Below are positions 25,028-34,149 of a DNA stretch of 64,000 nt, piece after piece. Below the pieces are notes generated by a model. It saw only the letters and a program-made list of their open reading frames with translations. It did no database searches and was not told where the DNA came from. The position numbers and the translations under genes are program-made. This stretch comes from Comamonadaceae bacterium. Lineage in GTDB: Bacteria; Pseudomonadota; Gammaproteobacteria; Burkholderiales; Burkholderiaceae_C. How positions within the stretch are numbered: the stretch's first letter is position 1; every line of letters begins with the position of its first letter. Location: contig CANGNS010000007.1 in assembly GCA_947455465.1 (NCBI GenBank), forward strand, positions 1-64,000. Direction: 5' to 3'.

Positions 25028-25813
25028 ATGACATCCTCGACCCCTGTGCTGCACATACGCGGCTTAACGCGCCACTACGGCGGCGTGCAAGCGCTCACCG
25101 ACGCCCATTTCTCTCTCGCCCCGGGCGAGCATGCCGCCATCGTGGGCGACAACGGGGCGGGCAAAAGCACGTTTGTGCGCCTGATTACCGGCGTGGAGCA
25201 GCCCGGTGCGGGCGACATCGTCCTGGACGGGCAGGCTGTGCACTTCGCCTCACCGCTCAATGCGCGTGAGCAAGGCATCGAGACCGTGTACCAAACCCTG
25301 GCCTTGGCCGAAGACCTGGATGTGCCGGCCAACATCTTTTTGGGCCGCGAGATCACCCGCTTTAATCTGGGGCCGCTGTCGGTGCTCAACCACCAGGCTA
25401 TGCGCGCGCAGTCGGCGCAGATGCTGGCCACCACCGGCGTGCGCATCCAAGACATGTCCGAGACGCTGCGCGGCATGTCCGGCGGTCAGCGTCAGTGCGT
25501 GGCCATCGCGCGCGCAGCCGGTTTTGCCAAGAAACTCATCATCCTGGACGAGCCCACTGCCGCCTTGGGCGTGCAAGAGACAGCGCGGGTGGAAGACATC
25601 ATCCGCGGCCTCAAGGCGCGCGGCGTGCCGCTCATCATCATCAGCCACAACCTGCGCCAGGTGTTTGACCTGGTCGACCGCATCTGGGTGTTTCGCCAAG
25701 GGCGCATTATTTGCAGCCGGCTTACGCGCCAAACCACGCCGCAGGAAATCGTGGGCCTGATTACCGGCGCCATCGACCCCGCCGCCCTGCCCGCCGAGGT
25801 GGCCGCATGCTGA
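25028..25813 (+). CDS. frcA: Single-domain ATPase of the sugar ABC importer
   Basis: The 261-aa protein has Walker A GDNGAGKST, signature MSGGQRQCVAIARA, Walker B LIILDEPTAALGV and the switch His in IIISHNLRQ. Most CUT2 transporters use a two-domain ATPase of about 500 aa (RbsA); a single domain is the FrcA pattern, so this is probably not a truncation. The ATG at 25028 begins the family-like MTSSTPVLHIRGL; the frame also opens at 24995 without a ribosome site. Its stop overlaps the start of the RbsD/FucU gene by 7 bp. Confidence 0.88.
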   Translation: MTSSTPVLHIRGLTRHYGGVQALTDAHFSLAPGEHAAIVGDNGAGKSTFVRLITGVEQPGAGDIVLDGQAVHFASPLNAREQGIETVYQTLALAEDLDVPANIFLGREITRFNLGPLSVLNHQAMRAQSAQMLATTGVRIQDMSETLRGMSGGQRQCVAIARAAGFAKKLIILDEPTAALGVQETARVEDIIRGLKARGVPLIIISHNLRQVFDLVDRIWVFRQGRIICSRLTRQTTPQEIVGLITGAIDPAALPAEVAAC

Positions 25814-26250
25814 TCGGCATCGACCCCTTGCTCACGCCCGAGCTGCTCATGCACCTGTGCGCCATGGGCCATGGTGAATGGGTGGCGGTGGTGGACGCCA
25901 ACTTCACCGCCGACCTGCTGGCCAAGGGCCGCCCGGTGGTGCGCCTGCCCGGCCACAGCCTGGAGCGCGTCAGCCAGGCCGTGCTCTCGGTGTTTCCGCT
26001 GGCCAGCGACGTGGCCCAGCCGGCCGCCTACATGCAGGTCTGCCACAGCCCGGCGGGCCACCGCACGGCCGCGCAAGCGGCGGTGCTGCGCCTGGTGCAG
26101 GCACGCATACCGCGCCCCGAGCCGGTCCAGGCCATCGAGCGCTTTGCCTTTTACGACAGAATCAAAGCTGCCAGCCTGATTGTGCAAAGCGGCGAAGTCA
26201 CCGCTTACGGCAATGCCCTGTTCTGCAAAGGCGTAATCCTCCCCGAATGA
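25807..26250 (+). CDS. RbsD/FucU-family sugar mutarotase
   Basis: The 147-aa protein shows LLTPELLMHLCAMGHGEWVAVVDANFTA, split here only by reading convenience: the MGHGE His and the VVDANF block are the RbsD/FucU hallmarks. E. coli RbsD and FucU interconvert anomers or ring forms of ribose and fucose so that the right form meets the kinase. It overlaps the ATPase gene, which supports a role in handling the imported sugar. The longer frame to 25711 is inside frcA and rejected. Confidence 0.85.
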   Translation: MLIGIDPLLTPELLMHLCAMGHGEWVAVVDANFTADLLAKGRPVVRLPGHSLERVSQAVLSVFPLASDVAQPAAYMQVCHSPAGHRTAAQAAVLRLVQARIPRPEPVQAIERFAFYDRIKAASLIVQSGEVTAYGNALFCKGVILPE

Positions 26251-26254
26251 CCTA

Positions 26255-27514
26255 ATGCTGACCGACGACGCCCCCACCGCCAGCGCCACCCCTACTGCCG
26301 CAGAGCCCAGCGGCAGCGCCGATCCGCGCCGCATGCGCGGCTCCAACCATGTGGGCATGCGCCAGTTCAACGAGCGCATCGTGCTGCAGGCAGTGCGCCA
26401 CCACGGCGCCCTGCCCAAGGCCGAGTTGGCGCGCATTACGCACCTGTCGAGCCAAACCGTGGCCATCATCGTCGGGCGCTTGCTCGAGGACGGTTTGCTG
26501 TGCAAGCAAGACCGGGTGCGCGGCAAGATCGGCCAGCCCTCGGTGCCGCTGGCGCTCCATCCGCAGGGCGCGTTCAGCATCGGCATCCAGGTCGGGCGGC
26601 GCAGCCTGCAAATCGTGGTGGCCGACTTTTGCGGCCAGGTGGTGCAGCGCATCGACACCCGCTACGCACACCCCGACCCGACCCAGGTGCTGCCCGCCAT
26701 CGCACAAGGCCTGGCCCACCTCGAGACAGCGCTGGGCGCGCACTGGGCGCGCGTGGTCGGCATCGGCCTGACCGCACCCTTGTTTTTGCACCAATGGGCC
26801 GAGGTGCTGGGCGGCCAGGCAGCCCAGGCGCTGGCGCGCTGGGAGCAGGTGGACCTGCAAGCGCAAGTGCAGGCGCTTACGCCCTTGCCGGTGGCCTTTG
26901 CCAAAGACACTACCGCCGCCTGCGTGGCCGAGCTGCTGCAAGGCCACGGCCAGACGCTAGGCAGTTTTTTGTATGTCTTTGTAGGCACTTTTGTCGGCGG
27001 CGCGCTGGTGCTGGCCGGGCACATCATGGGGGGCGAGCGCGGTAATGCCGGTGCCATCGGCTCTCTGCCCATGGGCCTGGCGGGCGAAGGCCGACCCGCC
27101 CAACTGCTGCAAAGCGCCTCGGGCTGGCAGCTCGAACAAGCCCTGTTGGCCGATGGCCACGACCCCTTGCTGCTGCAAGACGATGCCATCATGGGCGCCC
27201 CGTTGGCCCGCTACACCACGCCCTGGCTGGCCCAAAGCGCCAGCGCCCTGGCCATGACGGTGACCAGCGCCGCCGCGCTTTTGGACCTGGACGCCGTAGT
27301 CATCGACGGCGCGCTGGCGCCCACCCTGATGCATGCGCTGCTGGCGCAAACCCAGGCGGGCCTGGCGCACTACGCTTTTGACGGTATGCACCAGCCCCAG
27401 CTGCTGCAGGGCCAGGTGGGCGCGCATGCGCGCGCGCTCGGGGGTGCTTTGCTGCCGCTGCACAGCCAGTTTTTCCCGGATAAAGACATTTTTCTCAAGC
27501 GCGACAAGGTATGA
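26255..27514 (+). CDS. frcR: ROK-family transcriptional regulator of the sugar locus
   Basis: The 419-aa protein has an N-terminal winged helix (about 35-90; LPKAELARITHLSSQTVAIIV) followed by a ROK sugar-kinase-like domain (GIQVGRRSLQIVVAD, VFVGTFVGGALVLAGHIMGG, GERGNAGAIGSLPMG). The ROK zinc motif CxCGxxGC is not present, so zinc binding as in Mlc/NagC is not supported. It probably senses a sugar or sugar phosphate and controls the divergent operons, as FrcR is thought to do in Sinorhizobium. It starts 4 bp after the mutarotase gene and shares ATGA with the next gene. Confidence 0.85.
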   Translation: MLTDDAPTASATPTAAEPSGSADPRRMRGSNHVGMRQFNERIVLQAVRHHGALPKAELARITHLSSQTVAIIVGRLLEDGLLCKQDRVRGKIGQPSVPLALHPQGAFSIGIQVGRRSLQIVVADFCGQVVQRIDTRYAHPDPTQVLPAIAQGLAHLETALGAHWARVVGIGLTAPLFLHQWAEVLGGQAAQALARWEQVDLQAQVQALTPLPVAFAKDTTAACVAELLQGHGQTLGSFLYVFVGTFVGGALVLAGHIMGGERGNAGAIGSLPMGLAGEGRPAQLLQSASGWQLEQALLADGHDPLLLQDDAIMGAPLARYTTPWLAQSASALAMTVTSAAALLDLDAVVIDGALAPTLMHALLAQTQAGLAHYAFDGMHQPQLLQGQVGAHARALGGALLPLHSQFFPDKDIFLKRDKV

Positions 27515-28179
27515 AACTCTTCGTCGATTCGGCCCGGGCGCAAGACTGGCAACTGCCGCCTGGTTGCCCACGCATTGCCGGGGCCACCACCAACCCAACA
27601 CTGGTGCGCCGCGCCGGTTTGGATGTCAGCCTACCAAGCTACCAAGGCTTGCTCGATGCCGCTGCAAAGGCCGGTCTGGGCGCGCTGATGCTGCAACTGC
27701 CCCGGCCCGATCTGCACGAGGCCAAGGCCTGGATGGACGCCTTGCAAAACCAGGCCCACCGCCTGGGCGCGCACGCGCCAGCACTGACCATCAAGCTGCC
27801 TTGCCACCCCGACTGGGCGGCGCTGATGCAGGCCGTACGCGCACGCGGCTTGCCGCTATTGGTCACCGGCGTGGCCAACCCGGTGCAGCTGCTTTGGGCG
27901 CAGCAGCAAGGTGCGCACTATGTCGCGCCCTACCTGGGCCGTCTGCAGGCCGACGGCCGCGACGTCTGGGCCCTGGTGCGCGCCTGCGTCGCGCTGCAAG
28001 CCCAAGGCACCGATTTACTCGCCGCCAGCATCGCCTCGGCCGAGGTGCTGACCGGCCTGATCGCCGCAGGTGCCGCCGCCGCCACCCTCAAGTCCGAGCT
28101 GCTGGCCAGCCTGGCCCACGACCCGCTCACCGACGCAGCCATGGCGCAGTTTGCGCAAGATTCGGAGACTAGGCCGTGA
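27511..28179 (+). CDS. Transaldolase-family protein, fructose-6-phosphate aldolase-like
   Basis: The 222-aa protein has the short transaldolase layout of FSA/TalC: MKLFVDSA at the start, GATTNPTLVRRAG, the probable Schiff-base Lys in LTIKLPCHPDW, and VTGVANPVQLLWAQQQGAHYVAPYLGRL. FSA-type enzymes cleave fructose-6-phosphate to dihydroxyacetone and glyceraldehyde-3-phosphate; TalC-type enzymes are transaldolases. The sugar kinase of the locus would make the substrate if the sugar is fructose. It overlaps the ROK gene by ATGA and the DUF1801 gene by GTGA, which implies tight coupling. Specificity is unproven. Confidence 0.82.
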   Translation: MKLFVDSARAQDWQLPPGCPRIAGATTNPTLVRRAGLDVSLPSYQGLLDAAAKAGLGALMLQLPRPDLHEAKAWMDALQNQAHRLGAHAPALTIKLPCHPDWAALMQAVRARGLPLLVTGVANPVQLLWAQQQGAHYVAPYLGRLQADGRDVWALVRACVALQAQGTDLLAASIASAEVLTGLIAAGAAAATLKSELLASLAHDPLTDAAMAQFAQDSETRP

Positions 28180-28568
28180 ACCCCTCCACCCCCGCATCGG
28201 TATGCATCGACGAACGCATCGCGCAACTGGCCGATTGGCGGGGTGAACTGCTGGGGCGTTTGCGCGCCGTGGTCACCAACGCGGATCCGTGTGTCGTCGA
28301 GGAATGGAAATGGAACGTGCCGGTGTGGTCCTGCCAGGGCATTATTTGTACCGGCGAGACCTATAAAAAGGCGGTCAAGCTGACCTTTGCCAAAGGCGCC
28401 GCACTGCCCGACCCCCAGCGCCTGTTTAACGCCAGCTTGGAAGGCAACACGCGCCGCGCGATCGATTTTGCCGAGGGCGCCGCCGTGGATACCGCAGCGC
28501 TGGTCGATTTGATTCGGGCCGCCATCGCCCACAACCAGGCGGGCGCCAGCCGCAAGCGCAAGGTCTGA
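28176..28568 (+). CDS. DUF1801 family protein
   Basis: The 130-aa protein shows VEEWKWNVPVWSCQG and GETYKKAVKLTFAKGAAL, the conserved blocks of DUF1801 (YdhG-like), small cytoplasmic proteins without a firm function. I chose the GTG at 28176, which overlaps the preceding TGA. The C-terminus is basic (SRKRKV). It is the last gene of the rightward sugar operon and converges with the RutR-type gene 14 bp away; its membership in the sugar pathway is only positional. Confidence 0.8.
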   Translation: MNPSTPASVCIDERIAQLADWRGELLGRLRAVVTNADPCVVEEWKWNVPVWSCQGIICTGETYKKAVKLTFAKGAALPDPQRLFNASLEGNTRRAIDFAEGAAVDTAALVDLIRAAIAHNQAGASRKRKV

Positions 28569-28582
28569 GGCGCGGCCCGCGC

Positions 28583-29212
28583 TCACCGGGGCGCCATCAA
28601 CACCGTGCGCAGCACCATGTCCACAATCAGCGCCTCGGCGGCGGCAAAGTCGTCGTCGCCGAGTTCTTTTTTGCCCAGCACCAGGCTGATCTGGCTGCTC
28701 CAGTCGGCGTACACCTGGGTGGAGGCCCAGAGCAACACCATCAGGTGGCGTCCGTCCACCTGGCGGCACAGTCCGCGCTCGGCCCAGCGGTTGAAGATGG
28801 CCACATCGGCCTGCAAGGCCGGAATCACCCGCTCGGCAATTTCGGCGGCAAAAATCGGCGCCCCGGAAATCACCTCGTTGGCATAGACACGCGAATCGTC
28901 GGGGTGCTCGCGCGAGAAGCGCAGCTTGCCGGCGATGTATTCGCGGATGGCCTGCTCCGGGTCGTCCGGGCGCTGGCTCAGGGCGTCCATGTAGGAGAGC
29001 CACACGTCGAGCACGCCGTGCAGCACGCGGCGGTACAACTCCTCTTTGCTCGGGAAGTAATACAAGAGGTTTTGCTTGGACGCGCCCACGGCCTTGGCAA
29101 TATGGTCTAGCGAAACGCCGCCGTAGCCGCGCTGGGCGAACAGCCGCTTAGCCGCGTTCAGGATGTCCTGCTCGAGCTTTTCACGCGCTACGCTGACTTT
29201 GACCGATCGCAT
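28583..29212 (-). CDS. rutR: TetR-family regulator of pyrimidine catabolism, RutR-type
   Basis: The 209-aa protein has an N-terminal TetR HTH (AAKRLFAQRGYGGVSLDHIAKAVGASKQNLLYYF split at about 20-60) and a C-terminal domain with EHPDDSRVYANEVISGAP and LLWASTQVYADWSSQI, the pattern of RutR, which releases DNA on binding uracil or thymine. It diverges from preT; between them lies an 18-bp palindrome very close to the RutR consensus, so it probably represses preTA and perhaps itself. The first ATG at 29212 gives normal family length. Confidence 0.88.
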   Translation of the reverse strand: MRSVKVSVAREKLEQDILNAAKRLFAQRGYGGVSLDHIAKAVGASKQNLLYYFPSKEELYRRVLHGVLDVWLSYMDALSQRPDDPEQAIREYIAGKLRFSREHPDDSRVYANEVISGAPIFAAEIAERVIPALQADVAIFNRWAERGLCRQVDGRHLMVLLWASTQVYADWSSQISLVLGKKELGDDDFAAAEALIVDMVLRTVLMAPR

Positions 29213-29264
29213 GGCCGGATTGTTCCATCATTGGTACGCCTCTTGCTAGGAATATCGCTAGGGT

Positions 29265-29282
29265 TTTTACCAATTGGTAAAA
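29265..29282. promoter_or_regulatory. RutR-like operator
   Basis: TTTTACCAATTGGTAAAA is a perfect 18-bp palindrome. Its core TTTACCA-AT-TGGTAAA differs from the E. coli RutR consensus TTGACCA-NN-TGGTCAA by one base per half-site. It sits between rutR and preT and overlaps the predicted preT -35, so binding would repress. Confidence 0.75.
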
Positions 29283-29302
29283 CAAATTTTGCTCGCTTAA
29301 AT
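29274..29302 (+). promoter_or_regulatory. Predicted preT-preA-hyd promoter
   Basis: TTGGTA (29274-29279) and TTAAAT (29297-29302) are separated by exactly 17 bp, each matching four of six consensus bases. The -35 is the right half of the RutR-like palindrome. The predicted start lies about 75 bp before the preT ATG. Confidence 0.5.
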
Positions 29303-29385
29303 GCACTTAGCTGCGCCCGCTGTGCGCCCCATGGCGCAAGGCGGCTGCGGCTTTGGATGGAAACCCTGTAACTGGAAGCGCCCCT

Positions 29386-30735
29386 ATGCACACCGACACG
29401 TCCACCCCCGGCATCGCTGCCGGCCGCCTCTCGCCCACCGAGTACGCCCAGCAATTTTGCGACGCGCACCCGCCCATGAATCTGGCGCAAGCGCGTGTGG
29501 AGGCCGAGCGCTGCTACTACTGTTACGACGCGCCCTGCCAGACCGCCTGCCCCACGGGCATTGATGTGCCCAGCTTTATCCAGCGCATTGCCGACGGCAA
29601 TCTGCGCGGCGCAGCGCACACCATTCTTGAGGCCAACCCGCTGGGCGGCATGTGCGCCCGCGTCTGCCCCACCGAAGTACTGTGCGAGCAAGCCTGCGTG
29701 CGCAACACCCAAGAGGACAAGCCAGTGGAGATTGGCCTCTTGCAGCGCTATGCCACCGACCACCTGATGGCCCACCCCGGCAAGCCCTTGTTCACCCGCG
29801 CCGCCAGTACAAGCAAGCGCGTCGCCGTGGTCGGCGCCGGGCCAGCCGGCCTGGCCTGCGCGCACGGCCTGGCGCGCCACGGGCACGACGTAGTGCTGAT
29901 GGACGCCCAGCCCAAACTCGGCGGACTGAACGAATATGGCCTGGCCAGCTACAAAACTGTGGACGACTTCGCCCAAAAAGAGGTGCAATGGCTGCTCTCG
30001 ATTGGCGGCATTTCCGTGCGCCACGGCACCGCTTTGGGGCGCGACGTGCACCTCGATGGGCTGACCGCCGAATTTGACGCCGTATTTTTGGGCCTGGGCC
30101 TGGCGGGGGTCAACAGCATAGGCATTGCCGAGCCGCAGGCCAGCGGATTGCGCAATGCGGTGGACTTTATTGCGCAGTTGCGCCAAGCCAAAGACCTGGC
30201 GCAGGTGCCGGTAGGTCGGCGCGTGGTGGTGATTGGCGGCGGCATGACGGCCGTGGACGCGGCGGTGCAGTCGCACAAGCTGGGGGCACAAAGCGTCACC
30301 ATGGTCTACCGCCGGGGCAGCGCCGAGATGGGCGCATCCAGCCACGAACAAGCCTGGGCGCTGGAAAACGGCGTGCACATCGAACACTGGGCCAGCCCGG
30401 TGCAGGTGCTCACAGAGAACGGACAGGTCTGCGGCGTGGAGTTTGAGCGCACGCAGATGGTGGGCGGCAAACTGCAAGGCGGGGGCGAGCGTTTTGTGGT
30501 GGCCGCCGATATGGTGCTCAAAGCCATCGGCCAAACCATGGTGGCCCAGCCCCTGGGCAGCGCGCTTGAATTGCAATCAGGGCGCATACGCACCGACGCC
30601 CACGGCCAGACCTCGCACGCCAAAGTCTGGGCCGGTGGCGACTGCCGCGCCGGTGGGCGCGACTTGACGGTCGAGGCCGTGGAGCACGGCAAAGTTGCCG
30701 CGCGCGCCATCCATGCCACCCTGCTAGCCGCCTAA
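29386..30735 (+). CDS. preT: NAD-dependent dihydropyrimidine dehydrogenase, flavin subunit PreT
   Basis: PreT passes electrons from NADH through FAD and Fe-S clusters to PreA, which reduces uracil or thymine. The N-terminal Cys blocks CYYCYDAPCQTACPTGID and CARVCPTEVLCEQACV bind Fe-S clusters; then come FAD fold VAVVGAGPAGLACAHGLA and the NAD fold VVVIGGGMTAVDAAV, as in the GltD-like part of mammalian DPD. GGAAG 8 nt upstream supports the ATG at 29386 (449 aa); an in-frame TTG at 29353 lacks a site. preA follows 34 bp later. Confidence 0.93.
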   Translation: MHTDTSTPGIAAGRLSPTEYAQQFCDAHPPMNLAQARVEAERCYYCYDAPCQTACPTGIDVPSFIQRIADGNLRGAAHTILEANPLGGMCARVCPTEVLCEQACVRNTQEDKPVEIGLLQRYATDHLMAHPGKPLFTRAASTSKRVAVVGAGPAGLACAHGLARHGHDVVLMDAQPKLGGLNEYGLASYKTVDDFAQKEVQWLLSIGGISVRHGTALGRDVHLDGLTAEFDAVFLGLGLAGVNSIGIAEPQASGLRNAVDFIAQLRQAKDLAQVPVGRRVVVIGGGMTAVDAAVQSHKLGAQSVTMVYRRGSAEMGASSHEQAWALENGVHIEHWASPVQVLTENGQVCGVEFERTQMVGGKLQGGGERFVVAADMVLKAIGQTMVAQPLGSALELQSGRIRTDAHGQTSHAKVWAGGDCRAGGRDLTVEAVEHGKVAARAIHATLLAA

Positions 30736-30769
30736 AGCGCCCCAGCACCCCGAACCCGGAGAACACACC

Positions 30770-32077
30770 ATGGCCGATCTGAGCACCGTATTTGCAGGCA
30801 TCCGCAGCCCCAACCCTTTTTGGCTGGCCTCTGCGCCGCCCACCGACAAAGCCTATAACGTCAACCGCGCTTTTGAGGCTGGTTGGGGCGGCGTGGTCTG
30901 GAAAACTTTGGGCGAGGACGGCCCGCCCATCGTCAACGTCAGCGGCCCGCGTTACGGCGCGCTGCACACCCCCGACCGGCGCCTGATAGGCCTGAACAAT
31001 ATCGAGCTCATTACCGACCGTGACCTGCACCTGAACCTGCGCGAAATCAAAGAGGTCAAGCGCAACTGGCCGGACCGCGCCATGGTCGTGTCCCTCATGG
31101 TGCCCTGCGAAGAGCAGGCCTGGAAATCTATCTTGCCGCTGGTGGAAGACACCGGCGCCGACGGGGTGGAGCTGAACTTCGGCTGCCCGCATGGCATGAG
31201 CGAGCGCGGCATGGGCGCAGCCGTGGGCCAGGTGCCCGAGTACATCGAAATGGTCACCGCCTGGTGCAAGCAGTACAGCAAGCTGCCAGTGATCGTCAAG
31301 CTCACGCCCAATATCACCGACATCCGCCACCCGGCGCGCGCCGCGAAAAAAGGCGGGGCCGATGCGGTCTCGCTCATCAACACCATCAACTCCATCATGG
31401 GCGTGGACCCGGACAGCCTGACCATGAGCCCGTCCACCGGCGGCATGGGCTCGCACGGCGGCTACTGCGGCCCGGCGGTCAAACCTATTTCGCTGAATAT
31501 GGTGGCCGAAATCGCCCGCGACAAGGAAACTGCCGGCCTGCCCATCAGCGGCATCGGCGGCGTAGGCACCTGGCGCGACGCGCTGGACTACCTGGCCCTG
31601 GGCGCGGGCAATGTGCAGGTGTGCACCGCCGCCATGGTGCATGGCTTCAAAATCGTGCAAGAGATGCAAAGCGGCCTGTCCAACTACATGGACGACAAAG
31701 GCTTTAGCAGCGTCTCCGACATCGTGGGCAAAGCCCTGCCCACCGTCTCGGCCTGGCAGTTCCTGAACCTGCAGCACATCACCAAAGCCGTCATTAACCA
31801 AGACAGCTGCATCCAGTGCGGGCGCTGCCACATCGCGTGCGAAGACACCTCGCACCAAGCGATTACCGCCAGCAAAGACGGCAAGCGCTACTTCGAGGTC
31901 AAGGAAGAAGAATGCGTGGGCTGCAATCTGTGCGTGATCGCCTGCCCGGTGCCCGAATGCATCACCTTGCGCGACCTGGCACCCGGCGAAACCGACTTGC
32001 GCACCGGCACCGTGGTAACCGGCCAGCATGGCGACTGGACCACCCACCCCAACAACCCCATGCGCGCTGCGGCTTAG
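30770..32077 (+). CDS. preA: NAD-dependent dihydropyrimidine dehydrogenase, catalytic subunit PreA
   Basis: PreA reduces uracil/thymine to the 5,6-dihydro form. The 435-aa protein has an FMN TIM barrel like dihydroorotate dehydrogenase with ELNFGCPHGMSERGMG, where N136 and C139 match the substrate-binding Asn and general-acid Cys of pig DPD (N668, C671). Two C-terminal [4Fe-4S] motifs follow, CIQCGRCHIAC and CVGCNLCVIACPVPEC. This is the first committed step of the reductive pathway, and dihydropyrimidinase, the second enzyme, is encoded 69 bp downstream. Confidence 0.95.
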   Translation: MADLSTVFAGIRSPNPFWLASAPPTDKAYNVNRAFEAGWGGVVWKTLGEDGPPIVNVSGPRYGALHTPDRRLIGLNNIELITDRDLHLNLREIKEVKRNWPDRAMVVSLMVPCEEQAWKSILPLVEDTGADGVELNFGCPHGMSERGMGAAVGQVPEYIEMVTAWCKQYSKLPVIVKLTPNITDIRHPARAAKKGGADAVSLINTINSIMGVDPDSLTMSPSTGGMGSHGGYCGPAVKPISLNMVAEIARDKETAGLPISGIGGVGTWRDALDYLALGAGNVQVCTAAMVHGFKIVQEMQSGLSNYMDDKGFSSVSDIVGKALPTVSAWQFLNLQHITKAVINQDSCIQCGRCHIACEDTSHQAITASKDGKRYFEVKEEECVGCNLCVIACPVPECITLRDLAPGETDLRTGTVVTGQHGDWTTHPNNPMRAAA

Positions 32078-32134
32078 TCCACAATGGCAGGCAGCACCGG
32101 CTAAACCCTTTTTCAAAACCCCAACCCCCGTTGA

Positions 32135-33589
<1,455 letters not shown>

Positions 33590-33684
33590 AGGTTTTTTTA
33601 CCTGCGGCGCTATATGTACGTATTTATTGGCCCTGGCGGGGCTGGGTTGTGTTCCCCGCTTATTTATCCCCCGCTTCCCCCCCG

Positions 33685-33712
33685 CCCCTTCACCCCGGCT
33701 GGGGTGAAGGGG
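33685..33712. repeat. 12-bp perfect hairpin (REP-like)
   Basis: CCCCTTCACCCC (33685-33696) and GGGGTGAAGGGG (33701-33712) pair fully around GGCT. No T-tract follows, so it is more probably a repeat element or stability stem for the preT-preA-hyd mRNA than a terminator. Confidence 0.6.
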
Positions 33713-34064
33713 AGCCTGAACAGCCAATTTGGTTGCTTTGCGCCGGATACGGGTGTTGGTGCGGGAGGCTGCGGTGCGGGTTTGTTGGCCCAGATTAGTA
33801 AACGCTGCGGTCGTAGTCAACGGATTGATGATTGGCGCGGCTGCGCCAGCACCGCGCGCAGCATGCCTGCAAGCGTGTGCAATGTGAGCGCAGCGAACGA
33901 GCACACGCGGACTCCCCAGGCCATAGGCCGTGCTGAGCAACGCAGCGGCGACCGGATCAGGGCGGGCGCTTGTCTGAGCGTAGCGAGTTTGCGCCCGACC
34001 CCGGGCGCCGCGAGTAGCGCAAGGCACCCCGCAGGGGCACGGCCTTTGGCTCGCCTTTTCTTTG

Positions 34065-34098
34065 GTTACTTTCTTTTGGCGAAGCAAAAGAAAGTAAC
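34065..34098. repeat. 14-bp perfect inverted repeat, Comamonadaceae-type intergenic element
   Basis: GTTACTTTCTTTTG (34065-34078) and CAAAAGAAAGTAAC (34085-34098) flank a 6-nt loop, 52 bp before the amidohydrolase ATG. The T-rich arm is not in terminator position after a GC stem. From memory the same stem recurs between genes in related genomes. Confidence 0.65.
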
Positions 34099-34149
34099 TC
34101 GGCCTACAGGCCGAAACCGGTATTCAAAACCCACATCAGGAGCAACACC

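Larger units (their letters stand above)
33590..34149. other. 560-bp non-coding region rich in inverted repeats
   Basis: The gap between dihydropyrimidinase and the amidohydrolase holds no gene I can support. It contains a 12-bp hairpin (33685-33712), a 14-bp hairpin (34065-34098), a short CGGCC/GGCCG stem (34100-34113) and several imperfect GAGCGnAGCGA-type words (33887-34010). The GTTACTTTCTTTTG stem is a sequence I know from intergenic repeats in Comamonadaceae, so this looks like accumulated REP-like elements inside an operon. Confidence 0.6.

Noticed and set aside
23715..25031. 438-codon + strand frame
   Set aside because: Antisense to the permease and binding protein, which have clear signal peptide and motifs.
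25028..25813. Truncated RbsA ATPase
   Set aside because: Single-domain ATPase fits the FrcA pattern and the next gene follows by overlap, with no second-domain remnant.
30518..32116. 532-codon minus strand frame
   Set aside because: Antisense to preT/preA; composition is His/Gly-rich shadow of those genes.
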